NCBI GenBank assembly: GCA_047495785.1
Contig: JBLDXI010000024.1
Span: 3,472,001-3,536,000, forward strand
Length of the DNA: 64,000 nt
Direction: 5' to 3'
DNA from: Lepidodermella squamata
Lineage: Eukaryota > Gastrotricha
The translations under genes were made by a program, and so were the position numbers. This document shows, piece after piece, positions 1-11,104 of the stretch (the stretch's first letter is position 1; each line of letters starts with the position of its first letter). Under the pieces are notes generated by a model, which saw nothing but the letters and a program-made list of their open reading frames with translations, searched no databases and was not told the origin of the DNA.

Positions 1-801
1 CTGCCTGCTGGGAAGAAATCGAATCAGAGAAAGTAACACTTTTAGGGTGTCAATTTCTCCTATAATGTGAATGGGAATCCGTTGAAGAAATTCAAACCGA
101 GTGTGTTCCTATAGCCCATAGTCACTAATAATCGCCAGGGTTGACGGGTCAATTCGGTTCGAAAGCGTAAAAAATGAAAGATTCACTGGCTATTAATTTT
201 CAAAATTTCAAGTTTGAAATTTTAGTAGCTCCGTATCTATTAGGAACAAATACGGTAATGAGAATCCACGCATATGCCGTTAATAAATTTGACCGAGTGC
301 TCATTCAGGCTTGTCCAGACTAAAATCGGGTTAAATCCGGGTGTAATCAGGGCACGGAACACGGAACGCAAATACAACCTATTTAACGAGACGCGTCAGC
401 CTTAATTGCTCGAAGCTCTCTTCTAAAAATGCCTCGTGCGCTGTTATAAGGCACGTGAGTGTCTATAAAAATCAGACGTCTGTGACCATGCGTTATTTTT
501 CATTGTTTACTGCTCCATAGCTTGGATGAGATGATGAGGAACTCAAGCCTGTCACCAGCTGTTTATTTATAATTCGCTGCGACCGAGACGGCTAGACATG
601 TTTACCAATATGACGATCTTCGTGATTTGTTGAAAAAAAAACTACGCACCGCCTAGCATCGATTGAATCTACAGCAAAAACACAGACAGTTAATTACTAG
701 AGCGAAGATCATATTAGATTCATGCGCGTCCGTTTCAAGTTCACATCTATTATCCAATTTTGTTGAATTTGCCAATTTTAAATCTCGCTATTTAAGTTAT
801 T
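1..801. other. 5' flank of the Kelch gene, no gene seen
   Basis: No open frame with recognisable protein similarity and no repeat is visible here. The stretch is AT-rich and presumably holds the promoter and 5' leader of the Kelch-like gene that starts at 802. No clear TATA box or promoter motif could be assigned. Confidence 0.4.
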
Positions 802-3800
802 ATGGACTTGTCTGCAAAGTACAACGCTGAACATCAGCGAAATTCCAGTTCTAACATCTCATCGCCGCGTTCATCGAATTCAACCGCGCCAAGGTGCCCG
901 TTTATTAACGAATTTTTCGCCTCGTTGTACTCGCTGTACGCCGAGGGTCTCATGTGTGACGTCACGGTGGCGATTTCGCCCGAGCACCGGTTTAATGCCC
1001 ACCGCGTTGTGCTATCGGCGTCGAGTCCGTTCTTCCGGGCCATGTTTACTAACAACGCGCTGCTCGAGGCGCATTCGAATACGATCAACCTCGGCGGCAA
1101 TGTTGTCGATCCGCTGTCTTTCAAAATTATCCTCGACTACATGTACCAACGGCAACTGGATATCAACGAAGACAATGTTTGCCAGGTATGCCCTTTATCA
1201 TTTGAGCTCACGTGAGATAATTCGATTATAGGCATTTAATTTTCTGGATCTTGTAAAAGTTTAATTGCAAGCACCAGCGAACGCATGACGTCACTTGAGC
1301 AATCGACAACTGAGCAACCCTGTTATAATATTTCTTCAATTGAAAGCTTTACTTCTTAAGTTTGAATACCCTTTTTAGATCTAGGATTTGCTCGATTGTC
1401 GTTTTGCTCAGCGTCAATTGCGCAAATCATATATAGCGATTTTTTTTCCTACTTCAGCCTTTTCAGGTTTACATTTCTCATTTTGTTTAAAATCTTGAAT
1501 TAAATATTGGAGCGATTTTTACTAACGTACTGCCCGAAATGTTAGTCGGCTTCGTTTAAAAGTCGGCCTCAAATATAAGACGGGGTCCAAAGGTCATTCG
1601 AAATATGCAATGAAGGTCAGGCCTCAAAAAATGGTCAGATCTGGCACCTAGTTTCGGACAAAACCATTTTTTTTAGGGATTAAACAGTTTTATAACTAAG
1701 ACAATTATGGCATTTTGAATAAAGGTCGATAAGATGATTGCCGATTTATCTGCAAATTTCGGTGATTTTGCCATTTTTACCTGATTTTTGGCGATCCAAA
1801 ACTAACACAGTTGAAGTTTTCTAACGTAAATTTTTACGGAATTTAGAAGCTGTTAACATTTTTCGGTTATGCAATTCATACTTTTCCATGAAAATAATTA
1901 AACTACATAGGTCTCAATAGCTGATTGGCCGATTTAACGTGTAAATTTTTTGAGGTGTCTCTTGTTAGGCAAATGCTTCCATTTTTCTCCAAATCCTCTA
2001 TAACATTGACCTTTTTCATACCTAAACCGGATTCGGACCCCAAAATCGGTCCGGTTTATTCCTGTCCGGTTTAGATGTCCGTTTTAGACCATAAAATTAA
2101 AATTTGAAGTCCACACTTTCGGATCGAGCCACCCAAAATTAAATCGGCTCGGTTTAGACAGCTTTCGCTGTAATAGGACAATTAGCATTTAGCGGGTAAT
2201 TTTAGTCCCTCATTTGCATAGGGAGTTGCTAAGCTATTTACCTGCAAAGCCGAAGTGTCCAATGATACCCTGTACGAAGTAACGCTATCTTTAATCTAAA
2301 AAATGTTTTTGGGTGAATTTTTGTGAAGTTTTTTAAATTTTAGGATTAACAATTTTTTAAATATTTTGCGGGGTAATAAAAATGCATTATTTCCAATTTT
2401 TAGGAAAATTAATTTTCAACACCTCCAGCTGGCGTTATTGTTGGTAACACGAAAAATACTGATGATGTATTTGATAGGTTCTTCAAGACGCATGCTATTT
2501 ATTGATGCGTGACGTCGAGACGAAATGTTGCGAATTTTTGTCGCGCATTTTATCGCCGAAAAACGTCTTCGAACTGTTACACATCGCCGCCGTGCTATCA
2601 AGCTCAGCCCTCGCTGATCTCCTCGTCAAATTTCTCAGCCGGCAAGGCCTCGCCATTTTCACCCAAGTTCCAGATTTTTACGATATCGACCTTAATATTT
2701 TCCGTCAATTACTAACCGCCGGCATGGGCGGCTCGGTGACTGAAGAAGCGCTGCTGGAGATTGTCCTAAAATGGGTTAATCACGACTTAGCAACAAGGCA
2801 ATCTCATCTGAGCGATCTTCTAGGTCTAATTCGAATTCCGTTGGTCACGTCTGAAAAGTTTAAAACCGACCCGTTGATACAAGGCGACGAAATTTGCCGG
2901 CGTATATTCGAGCCGAGTAAAGAGTCGATATCAGACGCAGGGTGGCCAATAGCGCCTCGGGGCGGAACGGTGTTTTGCAACGCAGGTGAGAAATCGTGTC
3001 TCATTTTCTGGGTCAAATCTTTGAAATTATTTGTTTTTCACCAGCTGTTAATTTTCTATCGAATTACGAGCCATCGCGATCTCGATGGGCGAGCGATATT
3101 TGGGCGCCGTATAACATTAATTTAACCTCGGTCAGTCTGTTTTCGATGGACAACGTTACCCTGGGTGTTGTAGGCAGTGAAGCCAAGGAAAGCGTGTCCG
3201 AAGCTGAGGGTTTAAGTCTCGGAAGTACAGTGGTGAGATTTTCAGTTAATTTTATTTATTTAGGATTCCCAGCAAAATTCTTCAAGAATTTTTATTTAAT
3301 TCAAATTTTTAAATTATTTGAAAATTTCATAAATTTTTAAATTATTTGAAAATTTCATAAAATTTTAAATATTATTTTTTTTTTAATTTCACGATTTGAC
3401 GATTTATTCAATAAAGTTTTCAAAAGAATTTTTATTTTTTTTTTATTTTTCACGAATTTTCAAATTTTGTTTTAATTCAAGTTCAAATAGGTAATAGTTA
3501 TGGGTAAATTTTCAGGCTGTTTATGACTTGGCTAATAAAAAATGGCGCACCCTGCCTTCGTTAACCACAGCCCGGTGCCGACCGGCCGCTGTTGTAGTGC
3601 CCTATGCTGATCTCATTGTGGTTGCTGGCGGCGTTTCGCATTGGGACGACAACTTCATGGATCACAAGCCTATCAATACCTGCGAACTGCTTCACCTGTC
3701 CAAATCAGCATGGTGCACCTTCTCACCCCTGCCATGGGAAGGCGGCGACGGTGTCCGACTCGTTTCTGTACAAGACAAAATCTTCGCAATAGGTGAGAAA

Positions 3801-4331
3801 TCGAAAATTATTGCTGCGTAATTTAATAAAAAAATAAAATGCAAAAATTAAGGTGGTCACGTGATTAAGAATGGTCGCTTGTCGCCAGCTAATAACGTCT
3901 CATACATCTCAGTATCGCAAATTCTGGACCCTAACTTTGACGCTGTTCAAGATGCTCGATGGGCCGATGCATTGCCAATGACCGCCGGACGGTCGCATTG
4001 CGGCGCCGCCCTCGTCGGCGATCGCATCTACTGCGTCGGCGGCTCCGGCGCCCAGGGCGCTCTCAAAAGCGTCGAATGCTTCGATCCAGTTCGCCTGCAG
4101 TGGTTCGACACGCGGCCATTAAGTGCCGCAGTGCCTTTCGTAACAGCCGTGTCTTACGGCGGTCTACTGTGCTGTCTGCTGTCGTTTCAGAACGACGAAA
4201 GACCTGGACTGGCGCCGTATGAGGTCGTGACTTATGACCCGCGTGATAACCTGTGGCATATTGGTACATATCTCACGTCACCTTGCCGCATCGGCATCTC
4301 CTGCCCGTCGCTTGTCGTTGTTTCAGATTGA
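802..4331 (+). CDS. BTB-BACK-Kelch protein (KLHL family)
   Basis: Five exons reconstruct a 611-residue protein: 802-1185, 2478-2985, 3045-3232, 3516-3792 and 3853-4331. All have GT/AG borders and matching phases. The BTB domain lies at about residues 45-150 (GLMCDVTVAI, HRVVLSASSPFFRAMF). A BACK region follows (CCEFL, FLSRQGL, ALLEIVLKWV). Kelch blades then carry Gly-Gly pairs and Tyr/Trp spacing (VVAGG, RIYCVGGSG, LWHIGTYL). The length is normal for KLHL proteins, which act as substrate adaptors for Cullin-3 ubiquitin ligases; that role is family knowledge, and the substrate cannot be told. Exon 2 starts after a TAG acceptor at 2475-2477 and restores the conserved BTB/BACK junction. Intron 1 is 1.29 kb, while introns 2, 4 and 3 are about 60, 60 and 283 nt. 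The particular KLHL orthologue is not resolved. Confidence 0.9.
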
Positions 4332-4545
4332 TCAAAAACTCTTCTTCCGGTGTTGAGCGTTGAAAGTTGTTCCCTGTTTCCATGCGCTCCTGTTTTTCAT
4401 TAATCCCAAGTTTTCCTTGCGTGTCTTTCCAGAAGCGTGTCATGCCAATACTTTGCAATAATTTAAAATGAAGCAAATAAAAACCGTAATATTTCACCAT
4501 TTGTTTTATTGCTTTCAACCGGGTTATCGTGACAAAAAAAGTTAT

Positions 4546-6635
4546 TTAGCCAATGCGTCCTCCAGTAAGGGCTTGGTTTGTATCTGGAGCCGTGACAATC
4601 TCCAAAGGAGCAGGTGTTGGGGCAGGCGGCGGTACTCTCGTTCGCACTAGAAAGAATGAATTATAGAGGTAAGTAAAAGGACCATCAAGCTTACCAGGCT
4701 GGGCTGAAGCTCGTCGAGTCGTAGTTTCCATCTGTTCCATGCCGTTATTCGACCCATCAGCAGCAGTTTCAAACCATCCATTGGTCGTTGTAGTTGTTCT
4801 GCCTCGGCGAGTCGTTGTCGTCCTGCGGCGTGTTGTCGTAGTCGTGCTTTCGTCATCAACTTCGTTCACTGCTCGAATTTCAACCGCAGGCTCGGGGGTT
4901 GTTGGCGCCTGTGTTGTCGTTGTAACACGTGCATCGGCAACCGGATCTGGAGGCGGAAGTTTTTCGCCTCCGGTGATGACTGGGTACAGATTCCCGTCAC
5001 CACTATTCGGTTGGACGGCGTAGAAATCTCTCGGGGCATAATTCGTCAAATTTGTTGTTGTAGTGCCGTTGTCGCTCAAGCTGAAATACATATCGTTAAT
5101 AGGGGTGACTTTTAAGTCAAAAATCGAAGGTGCTATAGTAGAGACCCCATAAGTGGAGTACCGTTGGATAGACTGAAAGACAGGCTCCCGGGAAATCGCA
5201 TCTGAGGCGGATTCGGATGAGCAGCTGCGGAAGTTCTACCGAAAATCAGCAATTCTGAGAATTTTACCATAACTTTACCTGTGATTTCATGTCCCGTAAT
5301 ATAGTTTGTATCGATGTTCATTGCACACATCCAGACTGGCCATTTCTTAGGCTATCCAACGGTACCCCACTCATGGGATCTCTACGTACCCGTTTACGGT
5401 CGAACGTCACCACCAAGTTATGGTAAGTAGGTAATCGGCCATAAATTTTAAAAGAAAATTACCTGAAATAGAACAGTGATTTACTGTTGCCAACCGTTGA
5501 CGAAATCCAACTTAAAGCTTTGCAAACTCGAGCGTAGACGCCGTAGTAGCCAGCCTCTGCACACCCCTGTCCGTATGAAGTTACCCCCATCAACATGAAG
5601 TACCCGTATTTCGGGCAAGTCATCGGTCCACCCGAATCGCCTTGGCAAGTATCGACGCCGCCCTCTGCATAGCCTGTGCAGACTTTGACGTCGGTTATGC
5701 CCTGGCTAGAGCCAGCGTAAGCCTTTGAGCATGTTGCCGAGGATACGATAGGCATTTTCGCTTTCTGCAGGTATTGTGCAGCACTGCCGCCTTCTGACGT
5801 AGTACCCCAACCCGAAACAAAAGCTGTATCTCCAGCCTGGCTAGATTCGGAAAAAATGATTCATAATTTTGGTTAGGCCGGAAGTTCTTATCCAATTTGA
5901 CCCTTACCATTCGTCACTGCATGAGGCTGGCAAGCAAACAGGCTGTACAAGCCATGTCGAAAAGTCGAGGTCACCTGGCAAATCGACATTTCTAGTTTCT
6001 CCTTTCTTTGATCAATAGCAAGCTTACGTGGCATCTTCAGCAAGCAAAAGTCGTTGTCCATAGTCTTTGAGTTGTAATTTGGATTGGGTATGACTTGCGT
6101 GGCCGTCAGTGAGAATTCGCCGACGTCGGTTTTCGAAGCATCGTGGTCGGCGAAGTAGACGATGAAATCACTGGCGGTGCTTGATAGGACACAACAATGA
6201 GCGGCTGTGAGCACCCATTGCGAGTTGATAACCGATCCGCCACATAGGTAAGCCCGCTTAATGCTGAGCCGAACCTGATGGAAAAATGTAATCGTCAATC
6301 CATATATCGAAATCATAAAGGAATAGAGCATGAACCTGCCACGGAAATTCATTTTGCTGGGCTTGAACACCACCAACAATGCGGCCCTGGCCAGCATTCC
6401 AGTATTTTGAATGGCCGCAGCCAAGCGGGAAATTTTGCCCCGAAGAGAATCCGCTAGGACTCGGGGCTTGCGTAGCTGCACTGCCTAACTGGTTGTACTG
6501 ATCCGGGGCTAAATTTTGGTTCGGAGCCGGTCCAGTCGGGCTCTTGGCAGGTGATGGTGATGTACTACCTAAGCAAGCTTCACTTCCAGTGAATAGCACT
6601 GAAACAAGCACTGTAAGTACGCGAATACAATACAT
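4546..6635 (-). CDS. secreted trypsin-like serine protease with Thr-rich tail
   Basis: Six exons on the minus strand give 492 residues: 6635-6336, 6274-6028, 5974-5908, 5840-5463, 5080-4695 and 4646-4546. The start at 6635 opens a hydrophobic signal peptide (LTVLVSVLF). A Pro/Ser/Gln-rich pro-region and an activation site GR-IVGG follow. The catalytic triad is complete: His in LTAAHC, Asp in MDNDFCLLK, Ser in GDSGGP. The Asp at the pocket position (VDTCQGDSGGP) predicts cleavage after Lys/Arg. After the S1 domain (ends near SWISS) comes a mucin-like tail of Thr runs and Arg-Arg steps, then a Pro-rich end. This suggests an extracellular, perhaps cuticle- or gut-associated enzyme; that location is inferred. 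Intron 4 (5081-5462) is the only long one and carries an inverted repeat. The tail exon is joined by phase alone, so the 5463/5080 junction is the least certain. Confidence 0.88.
5139..5384. repeat. inverted repeat inside a protease intron
   Basis: Arms 5139-5171 and 5352-5384 are reverse complements, matching at 30 of 33 positions, and enclose about 180 bp. Weaker similarity continues inward. The whole structure sits in the fourth intron of the trypsin-like gene. It could be a small fold-back element or a structured intron. No target duplication was identified. Confidence 0.65.
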
Positions 6636-7325
6636 AATTGTTTTCACGAGCAGTTATTGAGAAGAATGTAGCAAGGATTTGATGCGTCTTGTTACATTTA
6701 ACCGTTTTTTCATATATCGTTGCCACTAACACGTATTTTTCACTCCTACTTGAAATCCGACGTATTAAAGCTGCACCCTGTGACGTTAGCCAACACGCTC
6801 CGTGGCACGTCTTTCCGTTTTGTTGGGGATTTGGAATTAGCTCAAGTTCTCCAGCGAAATGTAGGGTATTACACTCGCGATAGCAGGATTCCACAGAAAT
6901 TCTCCTACTATCAGTCATATTTTCGCTTGATTTCCATTTTCTTTTACTGACCCAGCGATCAAGCCAGCAACATTGCACTCATCAATAGTTTAGTTCAAGT
7001 CACATCCAATAAAAGGACTGCTTATTGAGATCCCATAAAGCCGGGTTCGTGTGCCATCTCCTTCGTTAAACAGTAACATTTCATAGCAAATTTCAAAGTT
7101 TTATTTGAATATCCATGCATTTCAATTTTTTATTTTTTCTTCTGGTAGCAGATTTGTTAAACAACAGCAAACCGGAATGAGATAATATTACAATAATGCG
7201 AAAAAGACCGTGTAACGACAAAAATAGTGAAAATATCAATTTAGCGGCGAAATGATAGATGAAAGCAGTAATTTGCATTTTTTGCCGTTACACGGTGAGA
7301 GAAAATACGGATATAATTAAAAAAA
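6636..7325. other. intergenic, no gene seen
   Basis: This lies between the start of the protease gene and the stop of the NF-YB gene, both on the minus strand. It should contain the protease promoter and the NF-YB 3' UTR. No convincing coding segment or repeat is visible. Confidence 0.4.
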
Positions 7326-8057
7326 TCAGCGATATCCACCCTGGTGGCGTAAATTGTGTTGAGCAGCGCCATAAGACGGTTGAGGCGATGGTTGGGCCGG
7401 TGTTGAATCAAGGATGTTACCCAGAGACGCGTCATCCATATCCGTATCCATGTCACCGCCGCCCGTTCCAGGGCCTCCGGCTGCTGAATTCTGCTGGTTA
7501 AACGCCATGCGTTCGGATTTACTCATTTCACGGTAGCGGACGAGGAACAACTTGAGAGGTTCAATATACTGATCAAAACCGAGATTAGCCATTGCGTTTA
7601 TAATATCTTCAGCATTGATAGTCTTCCGCTTTTCTAGCGCGCATTTTTCGCTGGCTCTAGATTACATAAACGCTTGAATAATGTGAATAATATTTAATAC
7701 AAATATCTTACTCGCTGGTAATAAAACTTATGAATTCTGACACGCATTCCTGGCAGCATTCCTTGGCTTCTTTTGAGATCTTGCCGTTTTTCGGTACCAT
7801 GCTTTTCATAATTCGAGCGACATTGGCGATGGGTAGGAAGCGATCTTGCTCGCGAAGAGGAGTCGGTTCGGCAGATTTACTGTCCGCGGCGGCTACAAAA
7901 ATTCAAGTTAACAAGGATCCAAAATACTCATCTAAATAATCCTACCAGCTTGTTCAGCGACGAATTCAGCAAAAACTTCTTGCCCACTCTTCATACGACG
8001 CGATGGGCTGGAGTTTGACGTACCGGGTCGATCCAAATATTGGTTGGATTCGTCCAT
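7326..8057 (-). CDS. NFYB: nuclear transcription factor Y subunit beta (NF-YB)
   Basis: Three exons (8057-7946, 7892-7712, 7656-7326) give 207 residues. The central histone-fold shows the hallmark order [57 protein letters not shown]. This is the H2B-like subunit of the CCAAT-binding NF-Y complex, which pairs with NF-YC and then NF-YA (family knowledge). The C-terminus is Gly/Asp/Gln-rich and low complexity, as usual. The start ATG lies only 107 bp downstream of the NIP7 stop codon on the same strand. An acceptor-like TTATGTTTAG sits in that gap, so the two genes are likely co-transcribed. Confidence 0.93.
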
Positions 8058-8164
8058 TATTAGGTATTTCTTAAATAAATCCTAAACATAAGAGAGCGAC
8101 AATATTAAAACTGTAACAATATTTTTAGTCAATTGTTGAGCTTGAAATTTTGCACATTTTACTC

Positions 8165-8734
8165 TCAAATAATATTCTGCTCGTGACGCAAGAATTCTCC
8201 GACATCAGCTTGACGTAAGACAACAACAGCGCCTGGGTCCGCTTGACGGCATTCCGTGGCCGAACGAGCGGCTAGGCCGAATCCAATAGCAATGTCACCA
8301 CTGCTTGAGCCAGCTGATTGCGTCTGAGAGTAAACTATCACACCAGCCATCTTCGGGGTGTCTTCCGTAATTCTGGCAAGGCCAGCTTTAAAGCCATGCT
8401 GTCCGTAAAGGAAACGTTGAGCAGCTGACTCGCGAAGCCAAACTTTGTTCTTGGCATAAGGAGCCATGATTGATAGAGCGGTTATGTGAAGACGGAAAGT
8501 GTTGGTGTTTTTCGTGAATCGTCCGAGACAAGTTCCCACTGACAGCAAATGTTTCCGATCAATGTGAAGAGCGCGCTTCATCAGCGATTCAGAAATGTAG
8601 AAAACCCGATTGCGATGCATGCGCAGTGAATACACACCATCTGGCCTGTCTAGCAAGAGCTTGATATTGTCACCGATGTAAGTCGACAACTTGCTGAAGA
8701 CAGCACGCGTCTCAGCTTCAGTAAGAGGACGCAT
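8165..8734 (-). CDS. NIP7: 60S ribosome biogenesis factor NIP7
   Basis: An intronless 189-residue protein starts with the family's typical MRPLTEAETR. It contains the conserved DRPDGVYSLR, FTKNTNTFRLHITAL, APYAKNKVWLRE, FLYGQHGFKAGL and ADVGEFLRHE blocks. NIP7 works in the nucleolus in 27S pre-rRNA processing and 60S subunit assembly and has a C-terminal PUA RNA-binding domain (from about residue 95). Length is close to the human protein, with a small Ser/Gly insertion (SAGSSSGD) before the IAIGFGLAA segment. It is the upstream member of a probable two-gene unit with NF-YB. Confidence 0.95.
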   Translation of the reverse strand: MRPLTEAETRAVFSKLSTYIGDNIKLLLDRPDGVYSLRMHRNRVFYISESLMKRALHIDRKHLLSVGTCLGRFTKNTNTFRLHITALSIMAPYAKNKVWLRESAAQRFLYGQHGFKAGLARITEDTPKMAGVIVYSQTQSAGSSSGDIAIGFGLAARSATECRQADPGAVVVLRQADVGEFLRHEQNII

Positions 8735-9441
8735 TTTTTATTTATTTGATAATATCTACTGAATAAGAATTAGCAAATTAAGGGCAGGCTACAGAGAACA
8801 AATAGAGTAGGAAGAATTTCAAACCAAACCAAACTTTTCTAGAGAGTCAATTCGCGATTTTCTCACTAGCTCCATTTTAGCCCAAGTCCCTCCGGGCTCC
8901 GGGCGAGAAAAATCGTTAATTCGTGTACGTAAAAAAACACGTGTGTTATTTGCTGTCAACATGCTGCCAAAACTGCAAAAAAAGAGCGATCAACAGGCAA
9001 CCAGCGCAGATGCCGAACCAACAAGACTTCGGTTCTTACCAAAAGTAATCGATCGCAAAAATGCGAGAAGCGCGCTTCATTTTAAAAATATTATGACCGA
9101 TATTAATTTTATGGTGATACAGTATCATTCTGCGACCTATGAAAAAATTATATTGATCTACACATCTGATATTTTTCGGAAATATTTTGGCGCTATTCTT
9201 GTTTGGGCGCGCAAAAGTTGTAGCGTCGGTTTGTGGTCGGATTTGTGGTTATTCACCGCCAGCCGCATTAATGGCATGATTCATTCCACGTTGCTCTCTC
9301 ACGCTAGGGATATTTAAACACTATAGAAAGCTTGTTTCAGTTGCATTTTGCGATGGAAACACCTCTCTACATCAAAATGATTGATTTCTTTGTTTCTAGA
9401 TATATACATGGTAAATGCAGTATGTCTAATGATTTATTAAA
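8735..9441. other. divergent intergenic region between NIP7 and the Josephin gene
   Basis: This is probably a bidirectional promoter region. A weak open frame begins with ATG at 8961 (MLPKLQKKSDQQ). It has a possible splice donor at about 9042 and no recognisable family, so it is not called as a gene. A pyrimidine-rich acceptor (TTTGTTTCTAG) ends at 9399, 42 nt before the Josephin start. It could accept a spliced leader or close a 5'-UTR intron. Confidence 0.4.
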
Positions 9442-9987
9442 ATGGCAAGAAGTGACGATTCCGTAGAGATTTATCACGAGAAGCAGTCCCAAATGCTATG
9501 TGGACTTCATGCTTTGAACAATTTGCTGCAAAAGCGAGCTTTCAGCAAACATGACTTCGACGAGATTTGCAGCCGGTTAGCTCCGCGATCATCTGTCTTC
9601 AATCCTCATCGCAACTGGCTTGGCTTAGGTGATTATGACGTCAATGTGTTAACCATGGCCGTTGAATCTGCAGGATTCGAGCTATCATGGTTTGACAAGC
9701 GAAAGTCCGTCGATGACTTGAACCTATCTAATGTCATTGGCTTTCTATTAAATATTGCATCTAACGTGCAACTGGGAGCTTGCAGGCTTCCTGTTAAACG
9801 GCCGCATTGGATTGCAGTTAGATGGCTTTCGGAACCTCACAAGGCTTACTACAACCTCGATTCGAAGCTCTCAAAACCTCATCGCATTGGTTCAGATGAG
9901 ACTGATTTGAGAAAATATCTCGTACAGCAACTCGCGGACCAACGCGCTCAGCTGTTAGTAATTAAACAGCCCGAAGTCAAGCAGTGA
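9442..9987 (+). CDS. Josephin-domain deubiquitinase (JOSD1/2-like)
   Basis: A single-exon 181-residue protein is almost entirely a Josephin domain. The catalytic Cys lies in QMLCGLHALNNLLQ, the His in RPHWIAV, and the Asn/Asp in YYNLDSKL. These Cys proteases remove ubiquitin. The absence of ubiquitin-interacting motifs and polyglutamine makes it JOSD1/2-like rather than ataxin-3. A TMEM86 gene starts 139 bp downstream on the same strand, with a P450 gene after it, so this may be the first gene of a three-gene run. An acceptor-like TTTCTAG lies 42 nt before the ATG. The ATG at 9442 is chosen because an in-frame stop lies just upstream. Confidence 0.9.
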   Translation: MARSDDSVEIYHEKQSQMLCGLHALNNLLQKRAFSKHDFDEICSRLAPRSSVFNPHRNWLGLGDYDVNVLTMAVESAGFELSWFDKRKSVDDLNLSNVIGFLLNIASNVQLGACRLPVKRPHWIAVRWLSEPHKAYYNLDSKLSKPHRIGSDETDLRKYLVQQLADQRAQLLVIKQPEVKQ

Positions 9988-10126
9988 TGATTTTATAACT
10001 CGTCTCAATTTTATGCTCGCATGTGATAATTTACTTTTCAGTAGTTGAAATAAATTGTTAATTGGCAGATATTAAGTGGCGACCATATTACATTGAACTA
10101 TTTTTACTTTAGAACTGATTTAAATT

Positions 10127-11020
10127 ATGGCGTTGATAAGTCCTGCGGTCAGTTTATTGACTAATTAACTGTCATTATCAATTGTTATAATTTTCAGACG
10201 AAGCGCGCTGGAGCCACATTGTTGCCGTTCATTTTATCCTTCGCGGCTTATTTCAAATTCTACGGTGGTGCCGATAACGTTGACTTCGCCATTTATCCAC
10301 TTGCGAAGGCTTCTCCTATGGTTTCTTTACTTATCTTTGTTTACTTCAACAAACCTAAAAATGAGGAAGGGCAGAGCTATTCCAATCGAGTGTTTATGGG
10401 ACTTTTTGCATCACTCATTGGGGATATACTTATGATATTCGCTAAAACAGACAAGCGGTATTTAATTTATGGCATGGCAGTATTTGGAATAGCTCATTTT
10501 TTCTATCTGGCCGCATTTGGATTTAAACCATTCAGAGCGAAAATTTTCGCAGTTTGTTTCACTGGCTATGCGTGTAGCTTTCTATCTACAGCAGCGAAAC
10601 TTAGCCTGGGAATGAATATAGCACTAGCATCGTATGGGGCGATTTTAGCATGTATGGTCTGGCGAGCGTTGTCTCGAGCCGATAGCTTTGAGGATTTGTG
10701 GAAATTGCCTAATATATCTGCTGTCATAGGTTTGATTGAGCGGAACAGTCATTTTTGTGAAAAATATATATTTTTCCTTTTGAAGGCTCACTATTGTTCG
10801 CTGCTAGTGACACTATTTTGAGCCAGAAGATATTCAACAAGCCAGCCGATTTGACGACGGTTGAATTTATGCAGTTGGTCGTTATGTTGACCTATTATCT
10901 GGCCCAACTTGGTAAGATTAGAATTCCTGGGTAGCCAAAATTCACGTTTCCTAATTATTAGGTATTGCCCTATCGACCACCAAATCCAGCAAAAACTTTG
11001 AGAAGATTAAGAGAAAATAA
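10127..11020 (+). CDS. TMEM86/YhhN-family lysoplasmalogenase, copy a
   Basis: Four exons (10127-10147, 10198-10729, 10786-10911, 10962-11020) give 245 residues. The first exon is only 21 nt (MALISPA), exactly as in the two paralogues at 34.7 and 36.5 kb. The protein is polytopic with about eight hydrophobic segments. It shows YhhN-family features such as FASLIGDILMIF, YGMAVFGIAHFFYLAAFG and ASYGAILACMVWRAL. Family members hydrolyse the vinyl-ether bond of lysoplasmalogens in internal membranes (established for TMEM86A/B). It lies 139 bp after the Josephin gene and 84 bp before the first P450, so it is probably the middle gene of an operon. It is clearly more diverged than the other two TMEM86 copies are from each other. 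Confidence 0.88.
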
Positions 11021-11104
11021 TTTATTGACGAGACACTGGCTTGCTTCGATTTTATTGATATCCGGTGATGATTTTTCCTAATATTCCCAAATAGATTTTT
11101 ACTC

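Noticed and set aside
4739-5023. Val-rich plus-strand frame opposite the protease tail
   Set aside because: It is the complement of the Thr-codon repeats in the real minus-strand exon.
8961-9317. Open frame starting MLPKLQKKSDQQ
   Set aside because: The first 28 codons look mildly coding, but there is no recognisable family and no convincing downstream exon.
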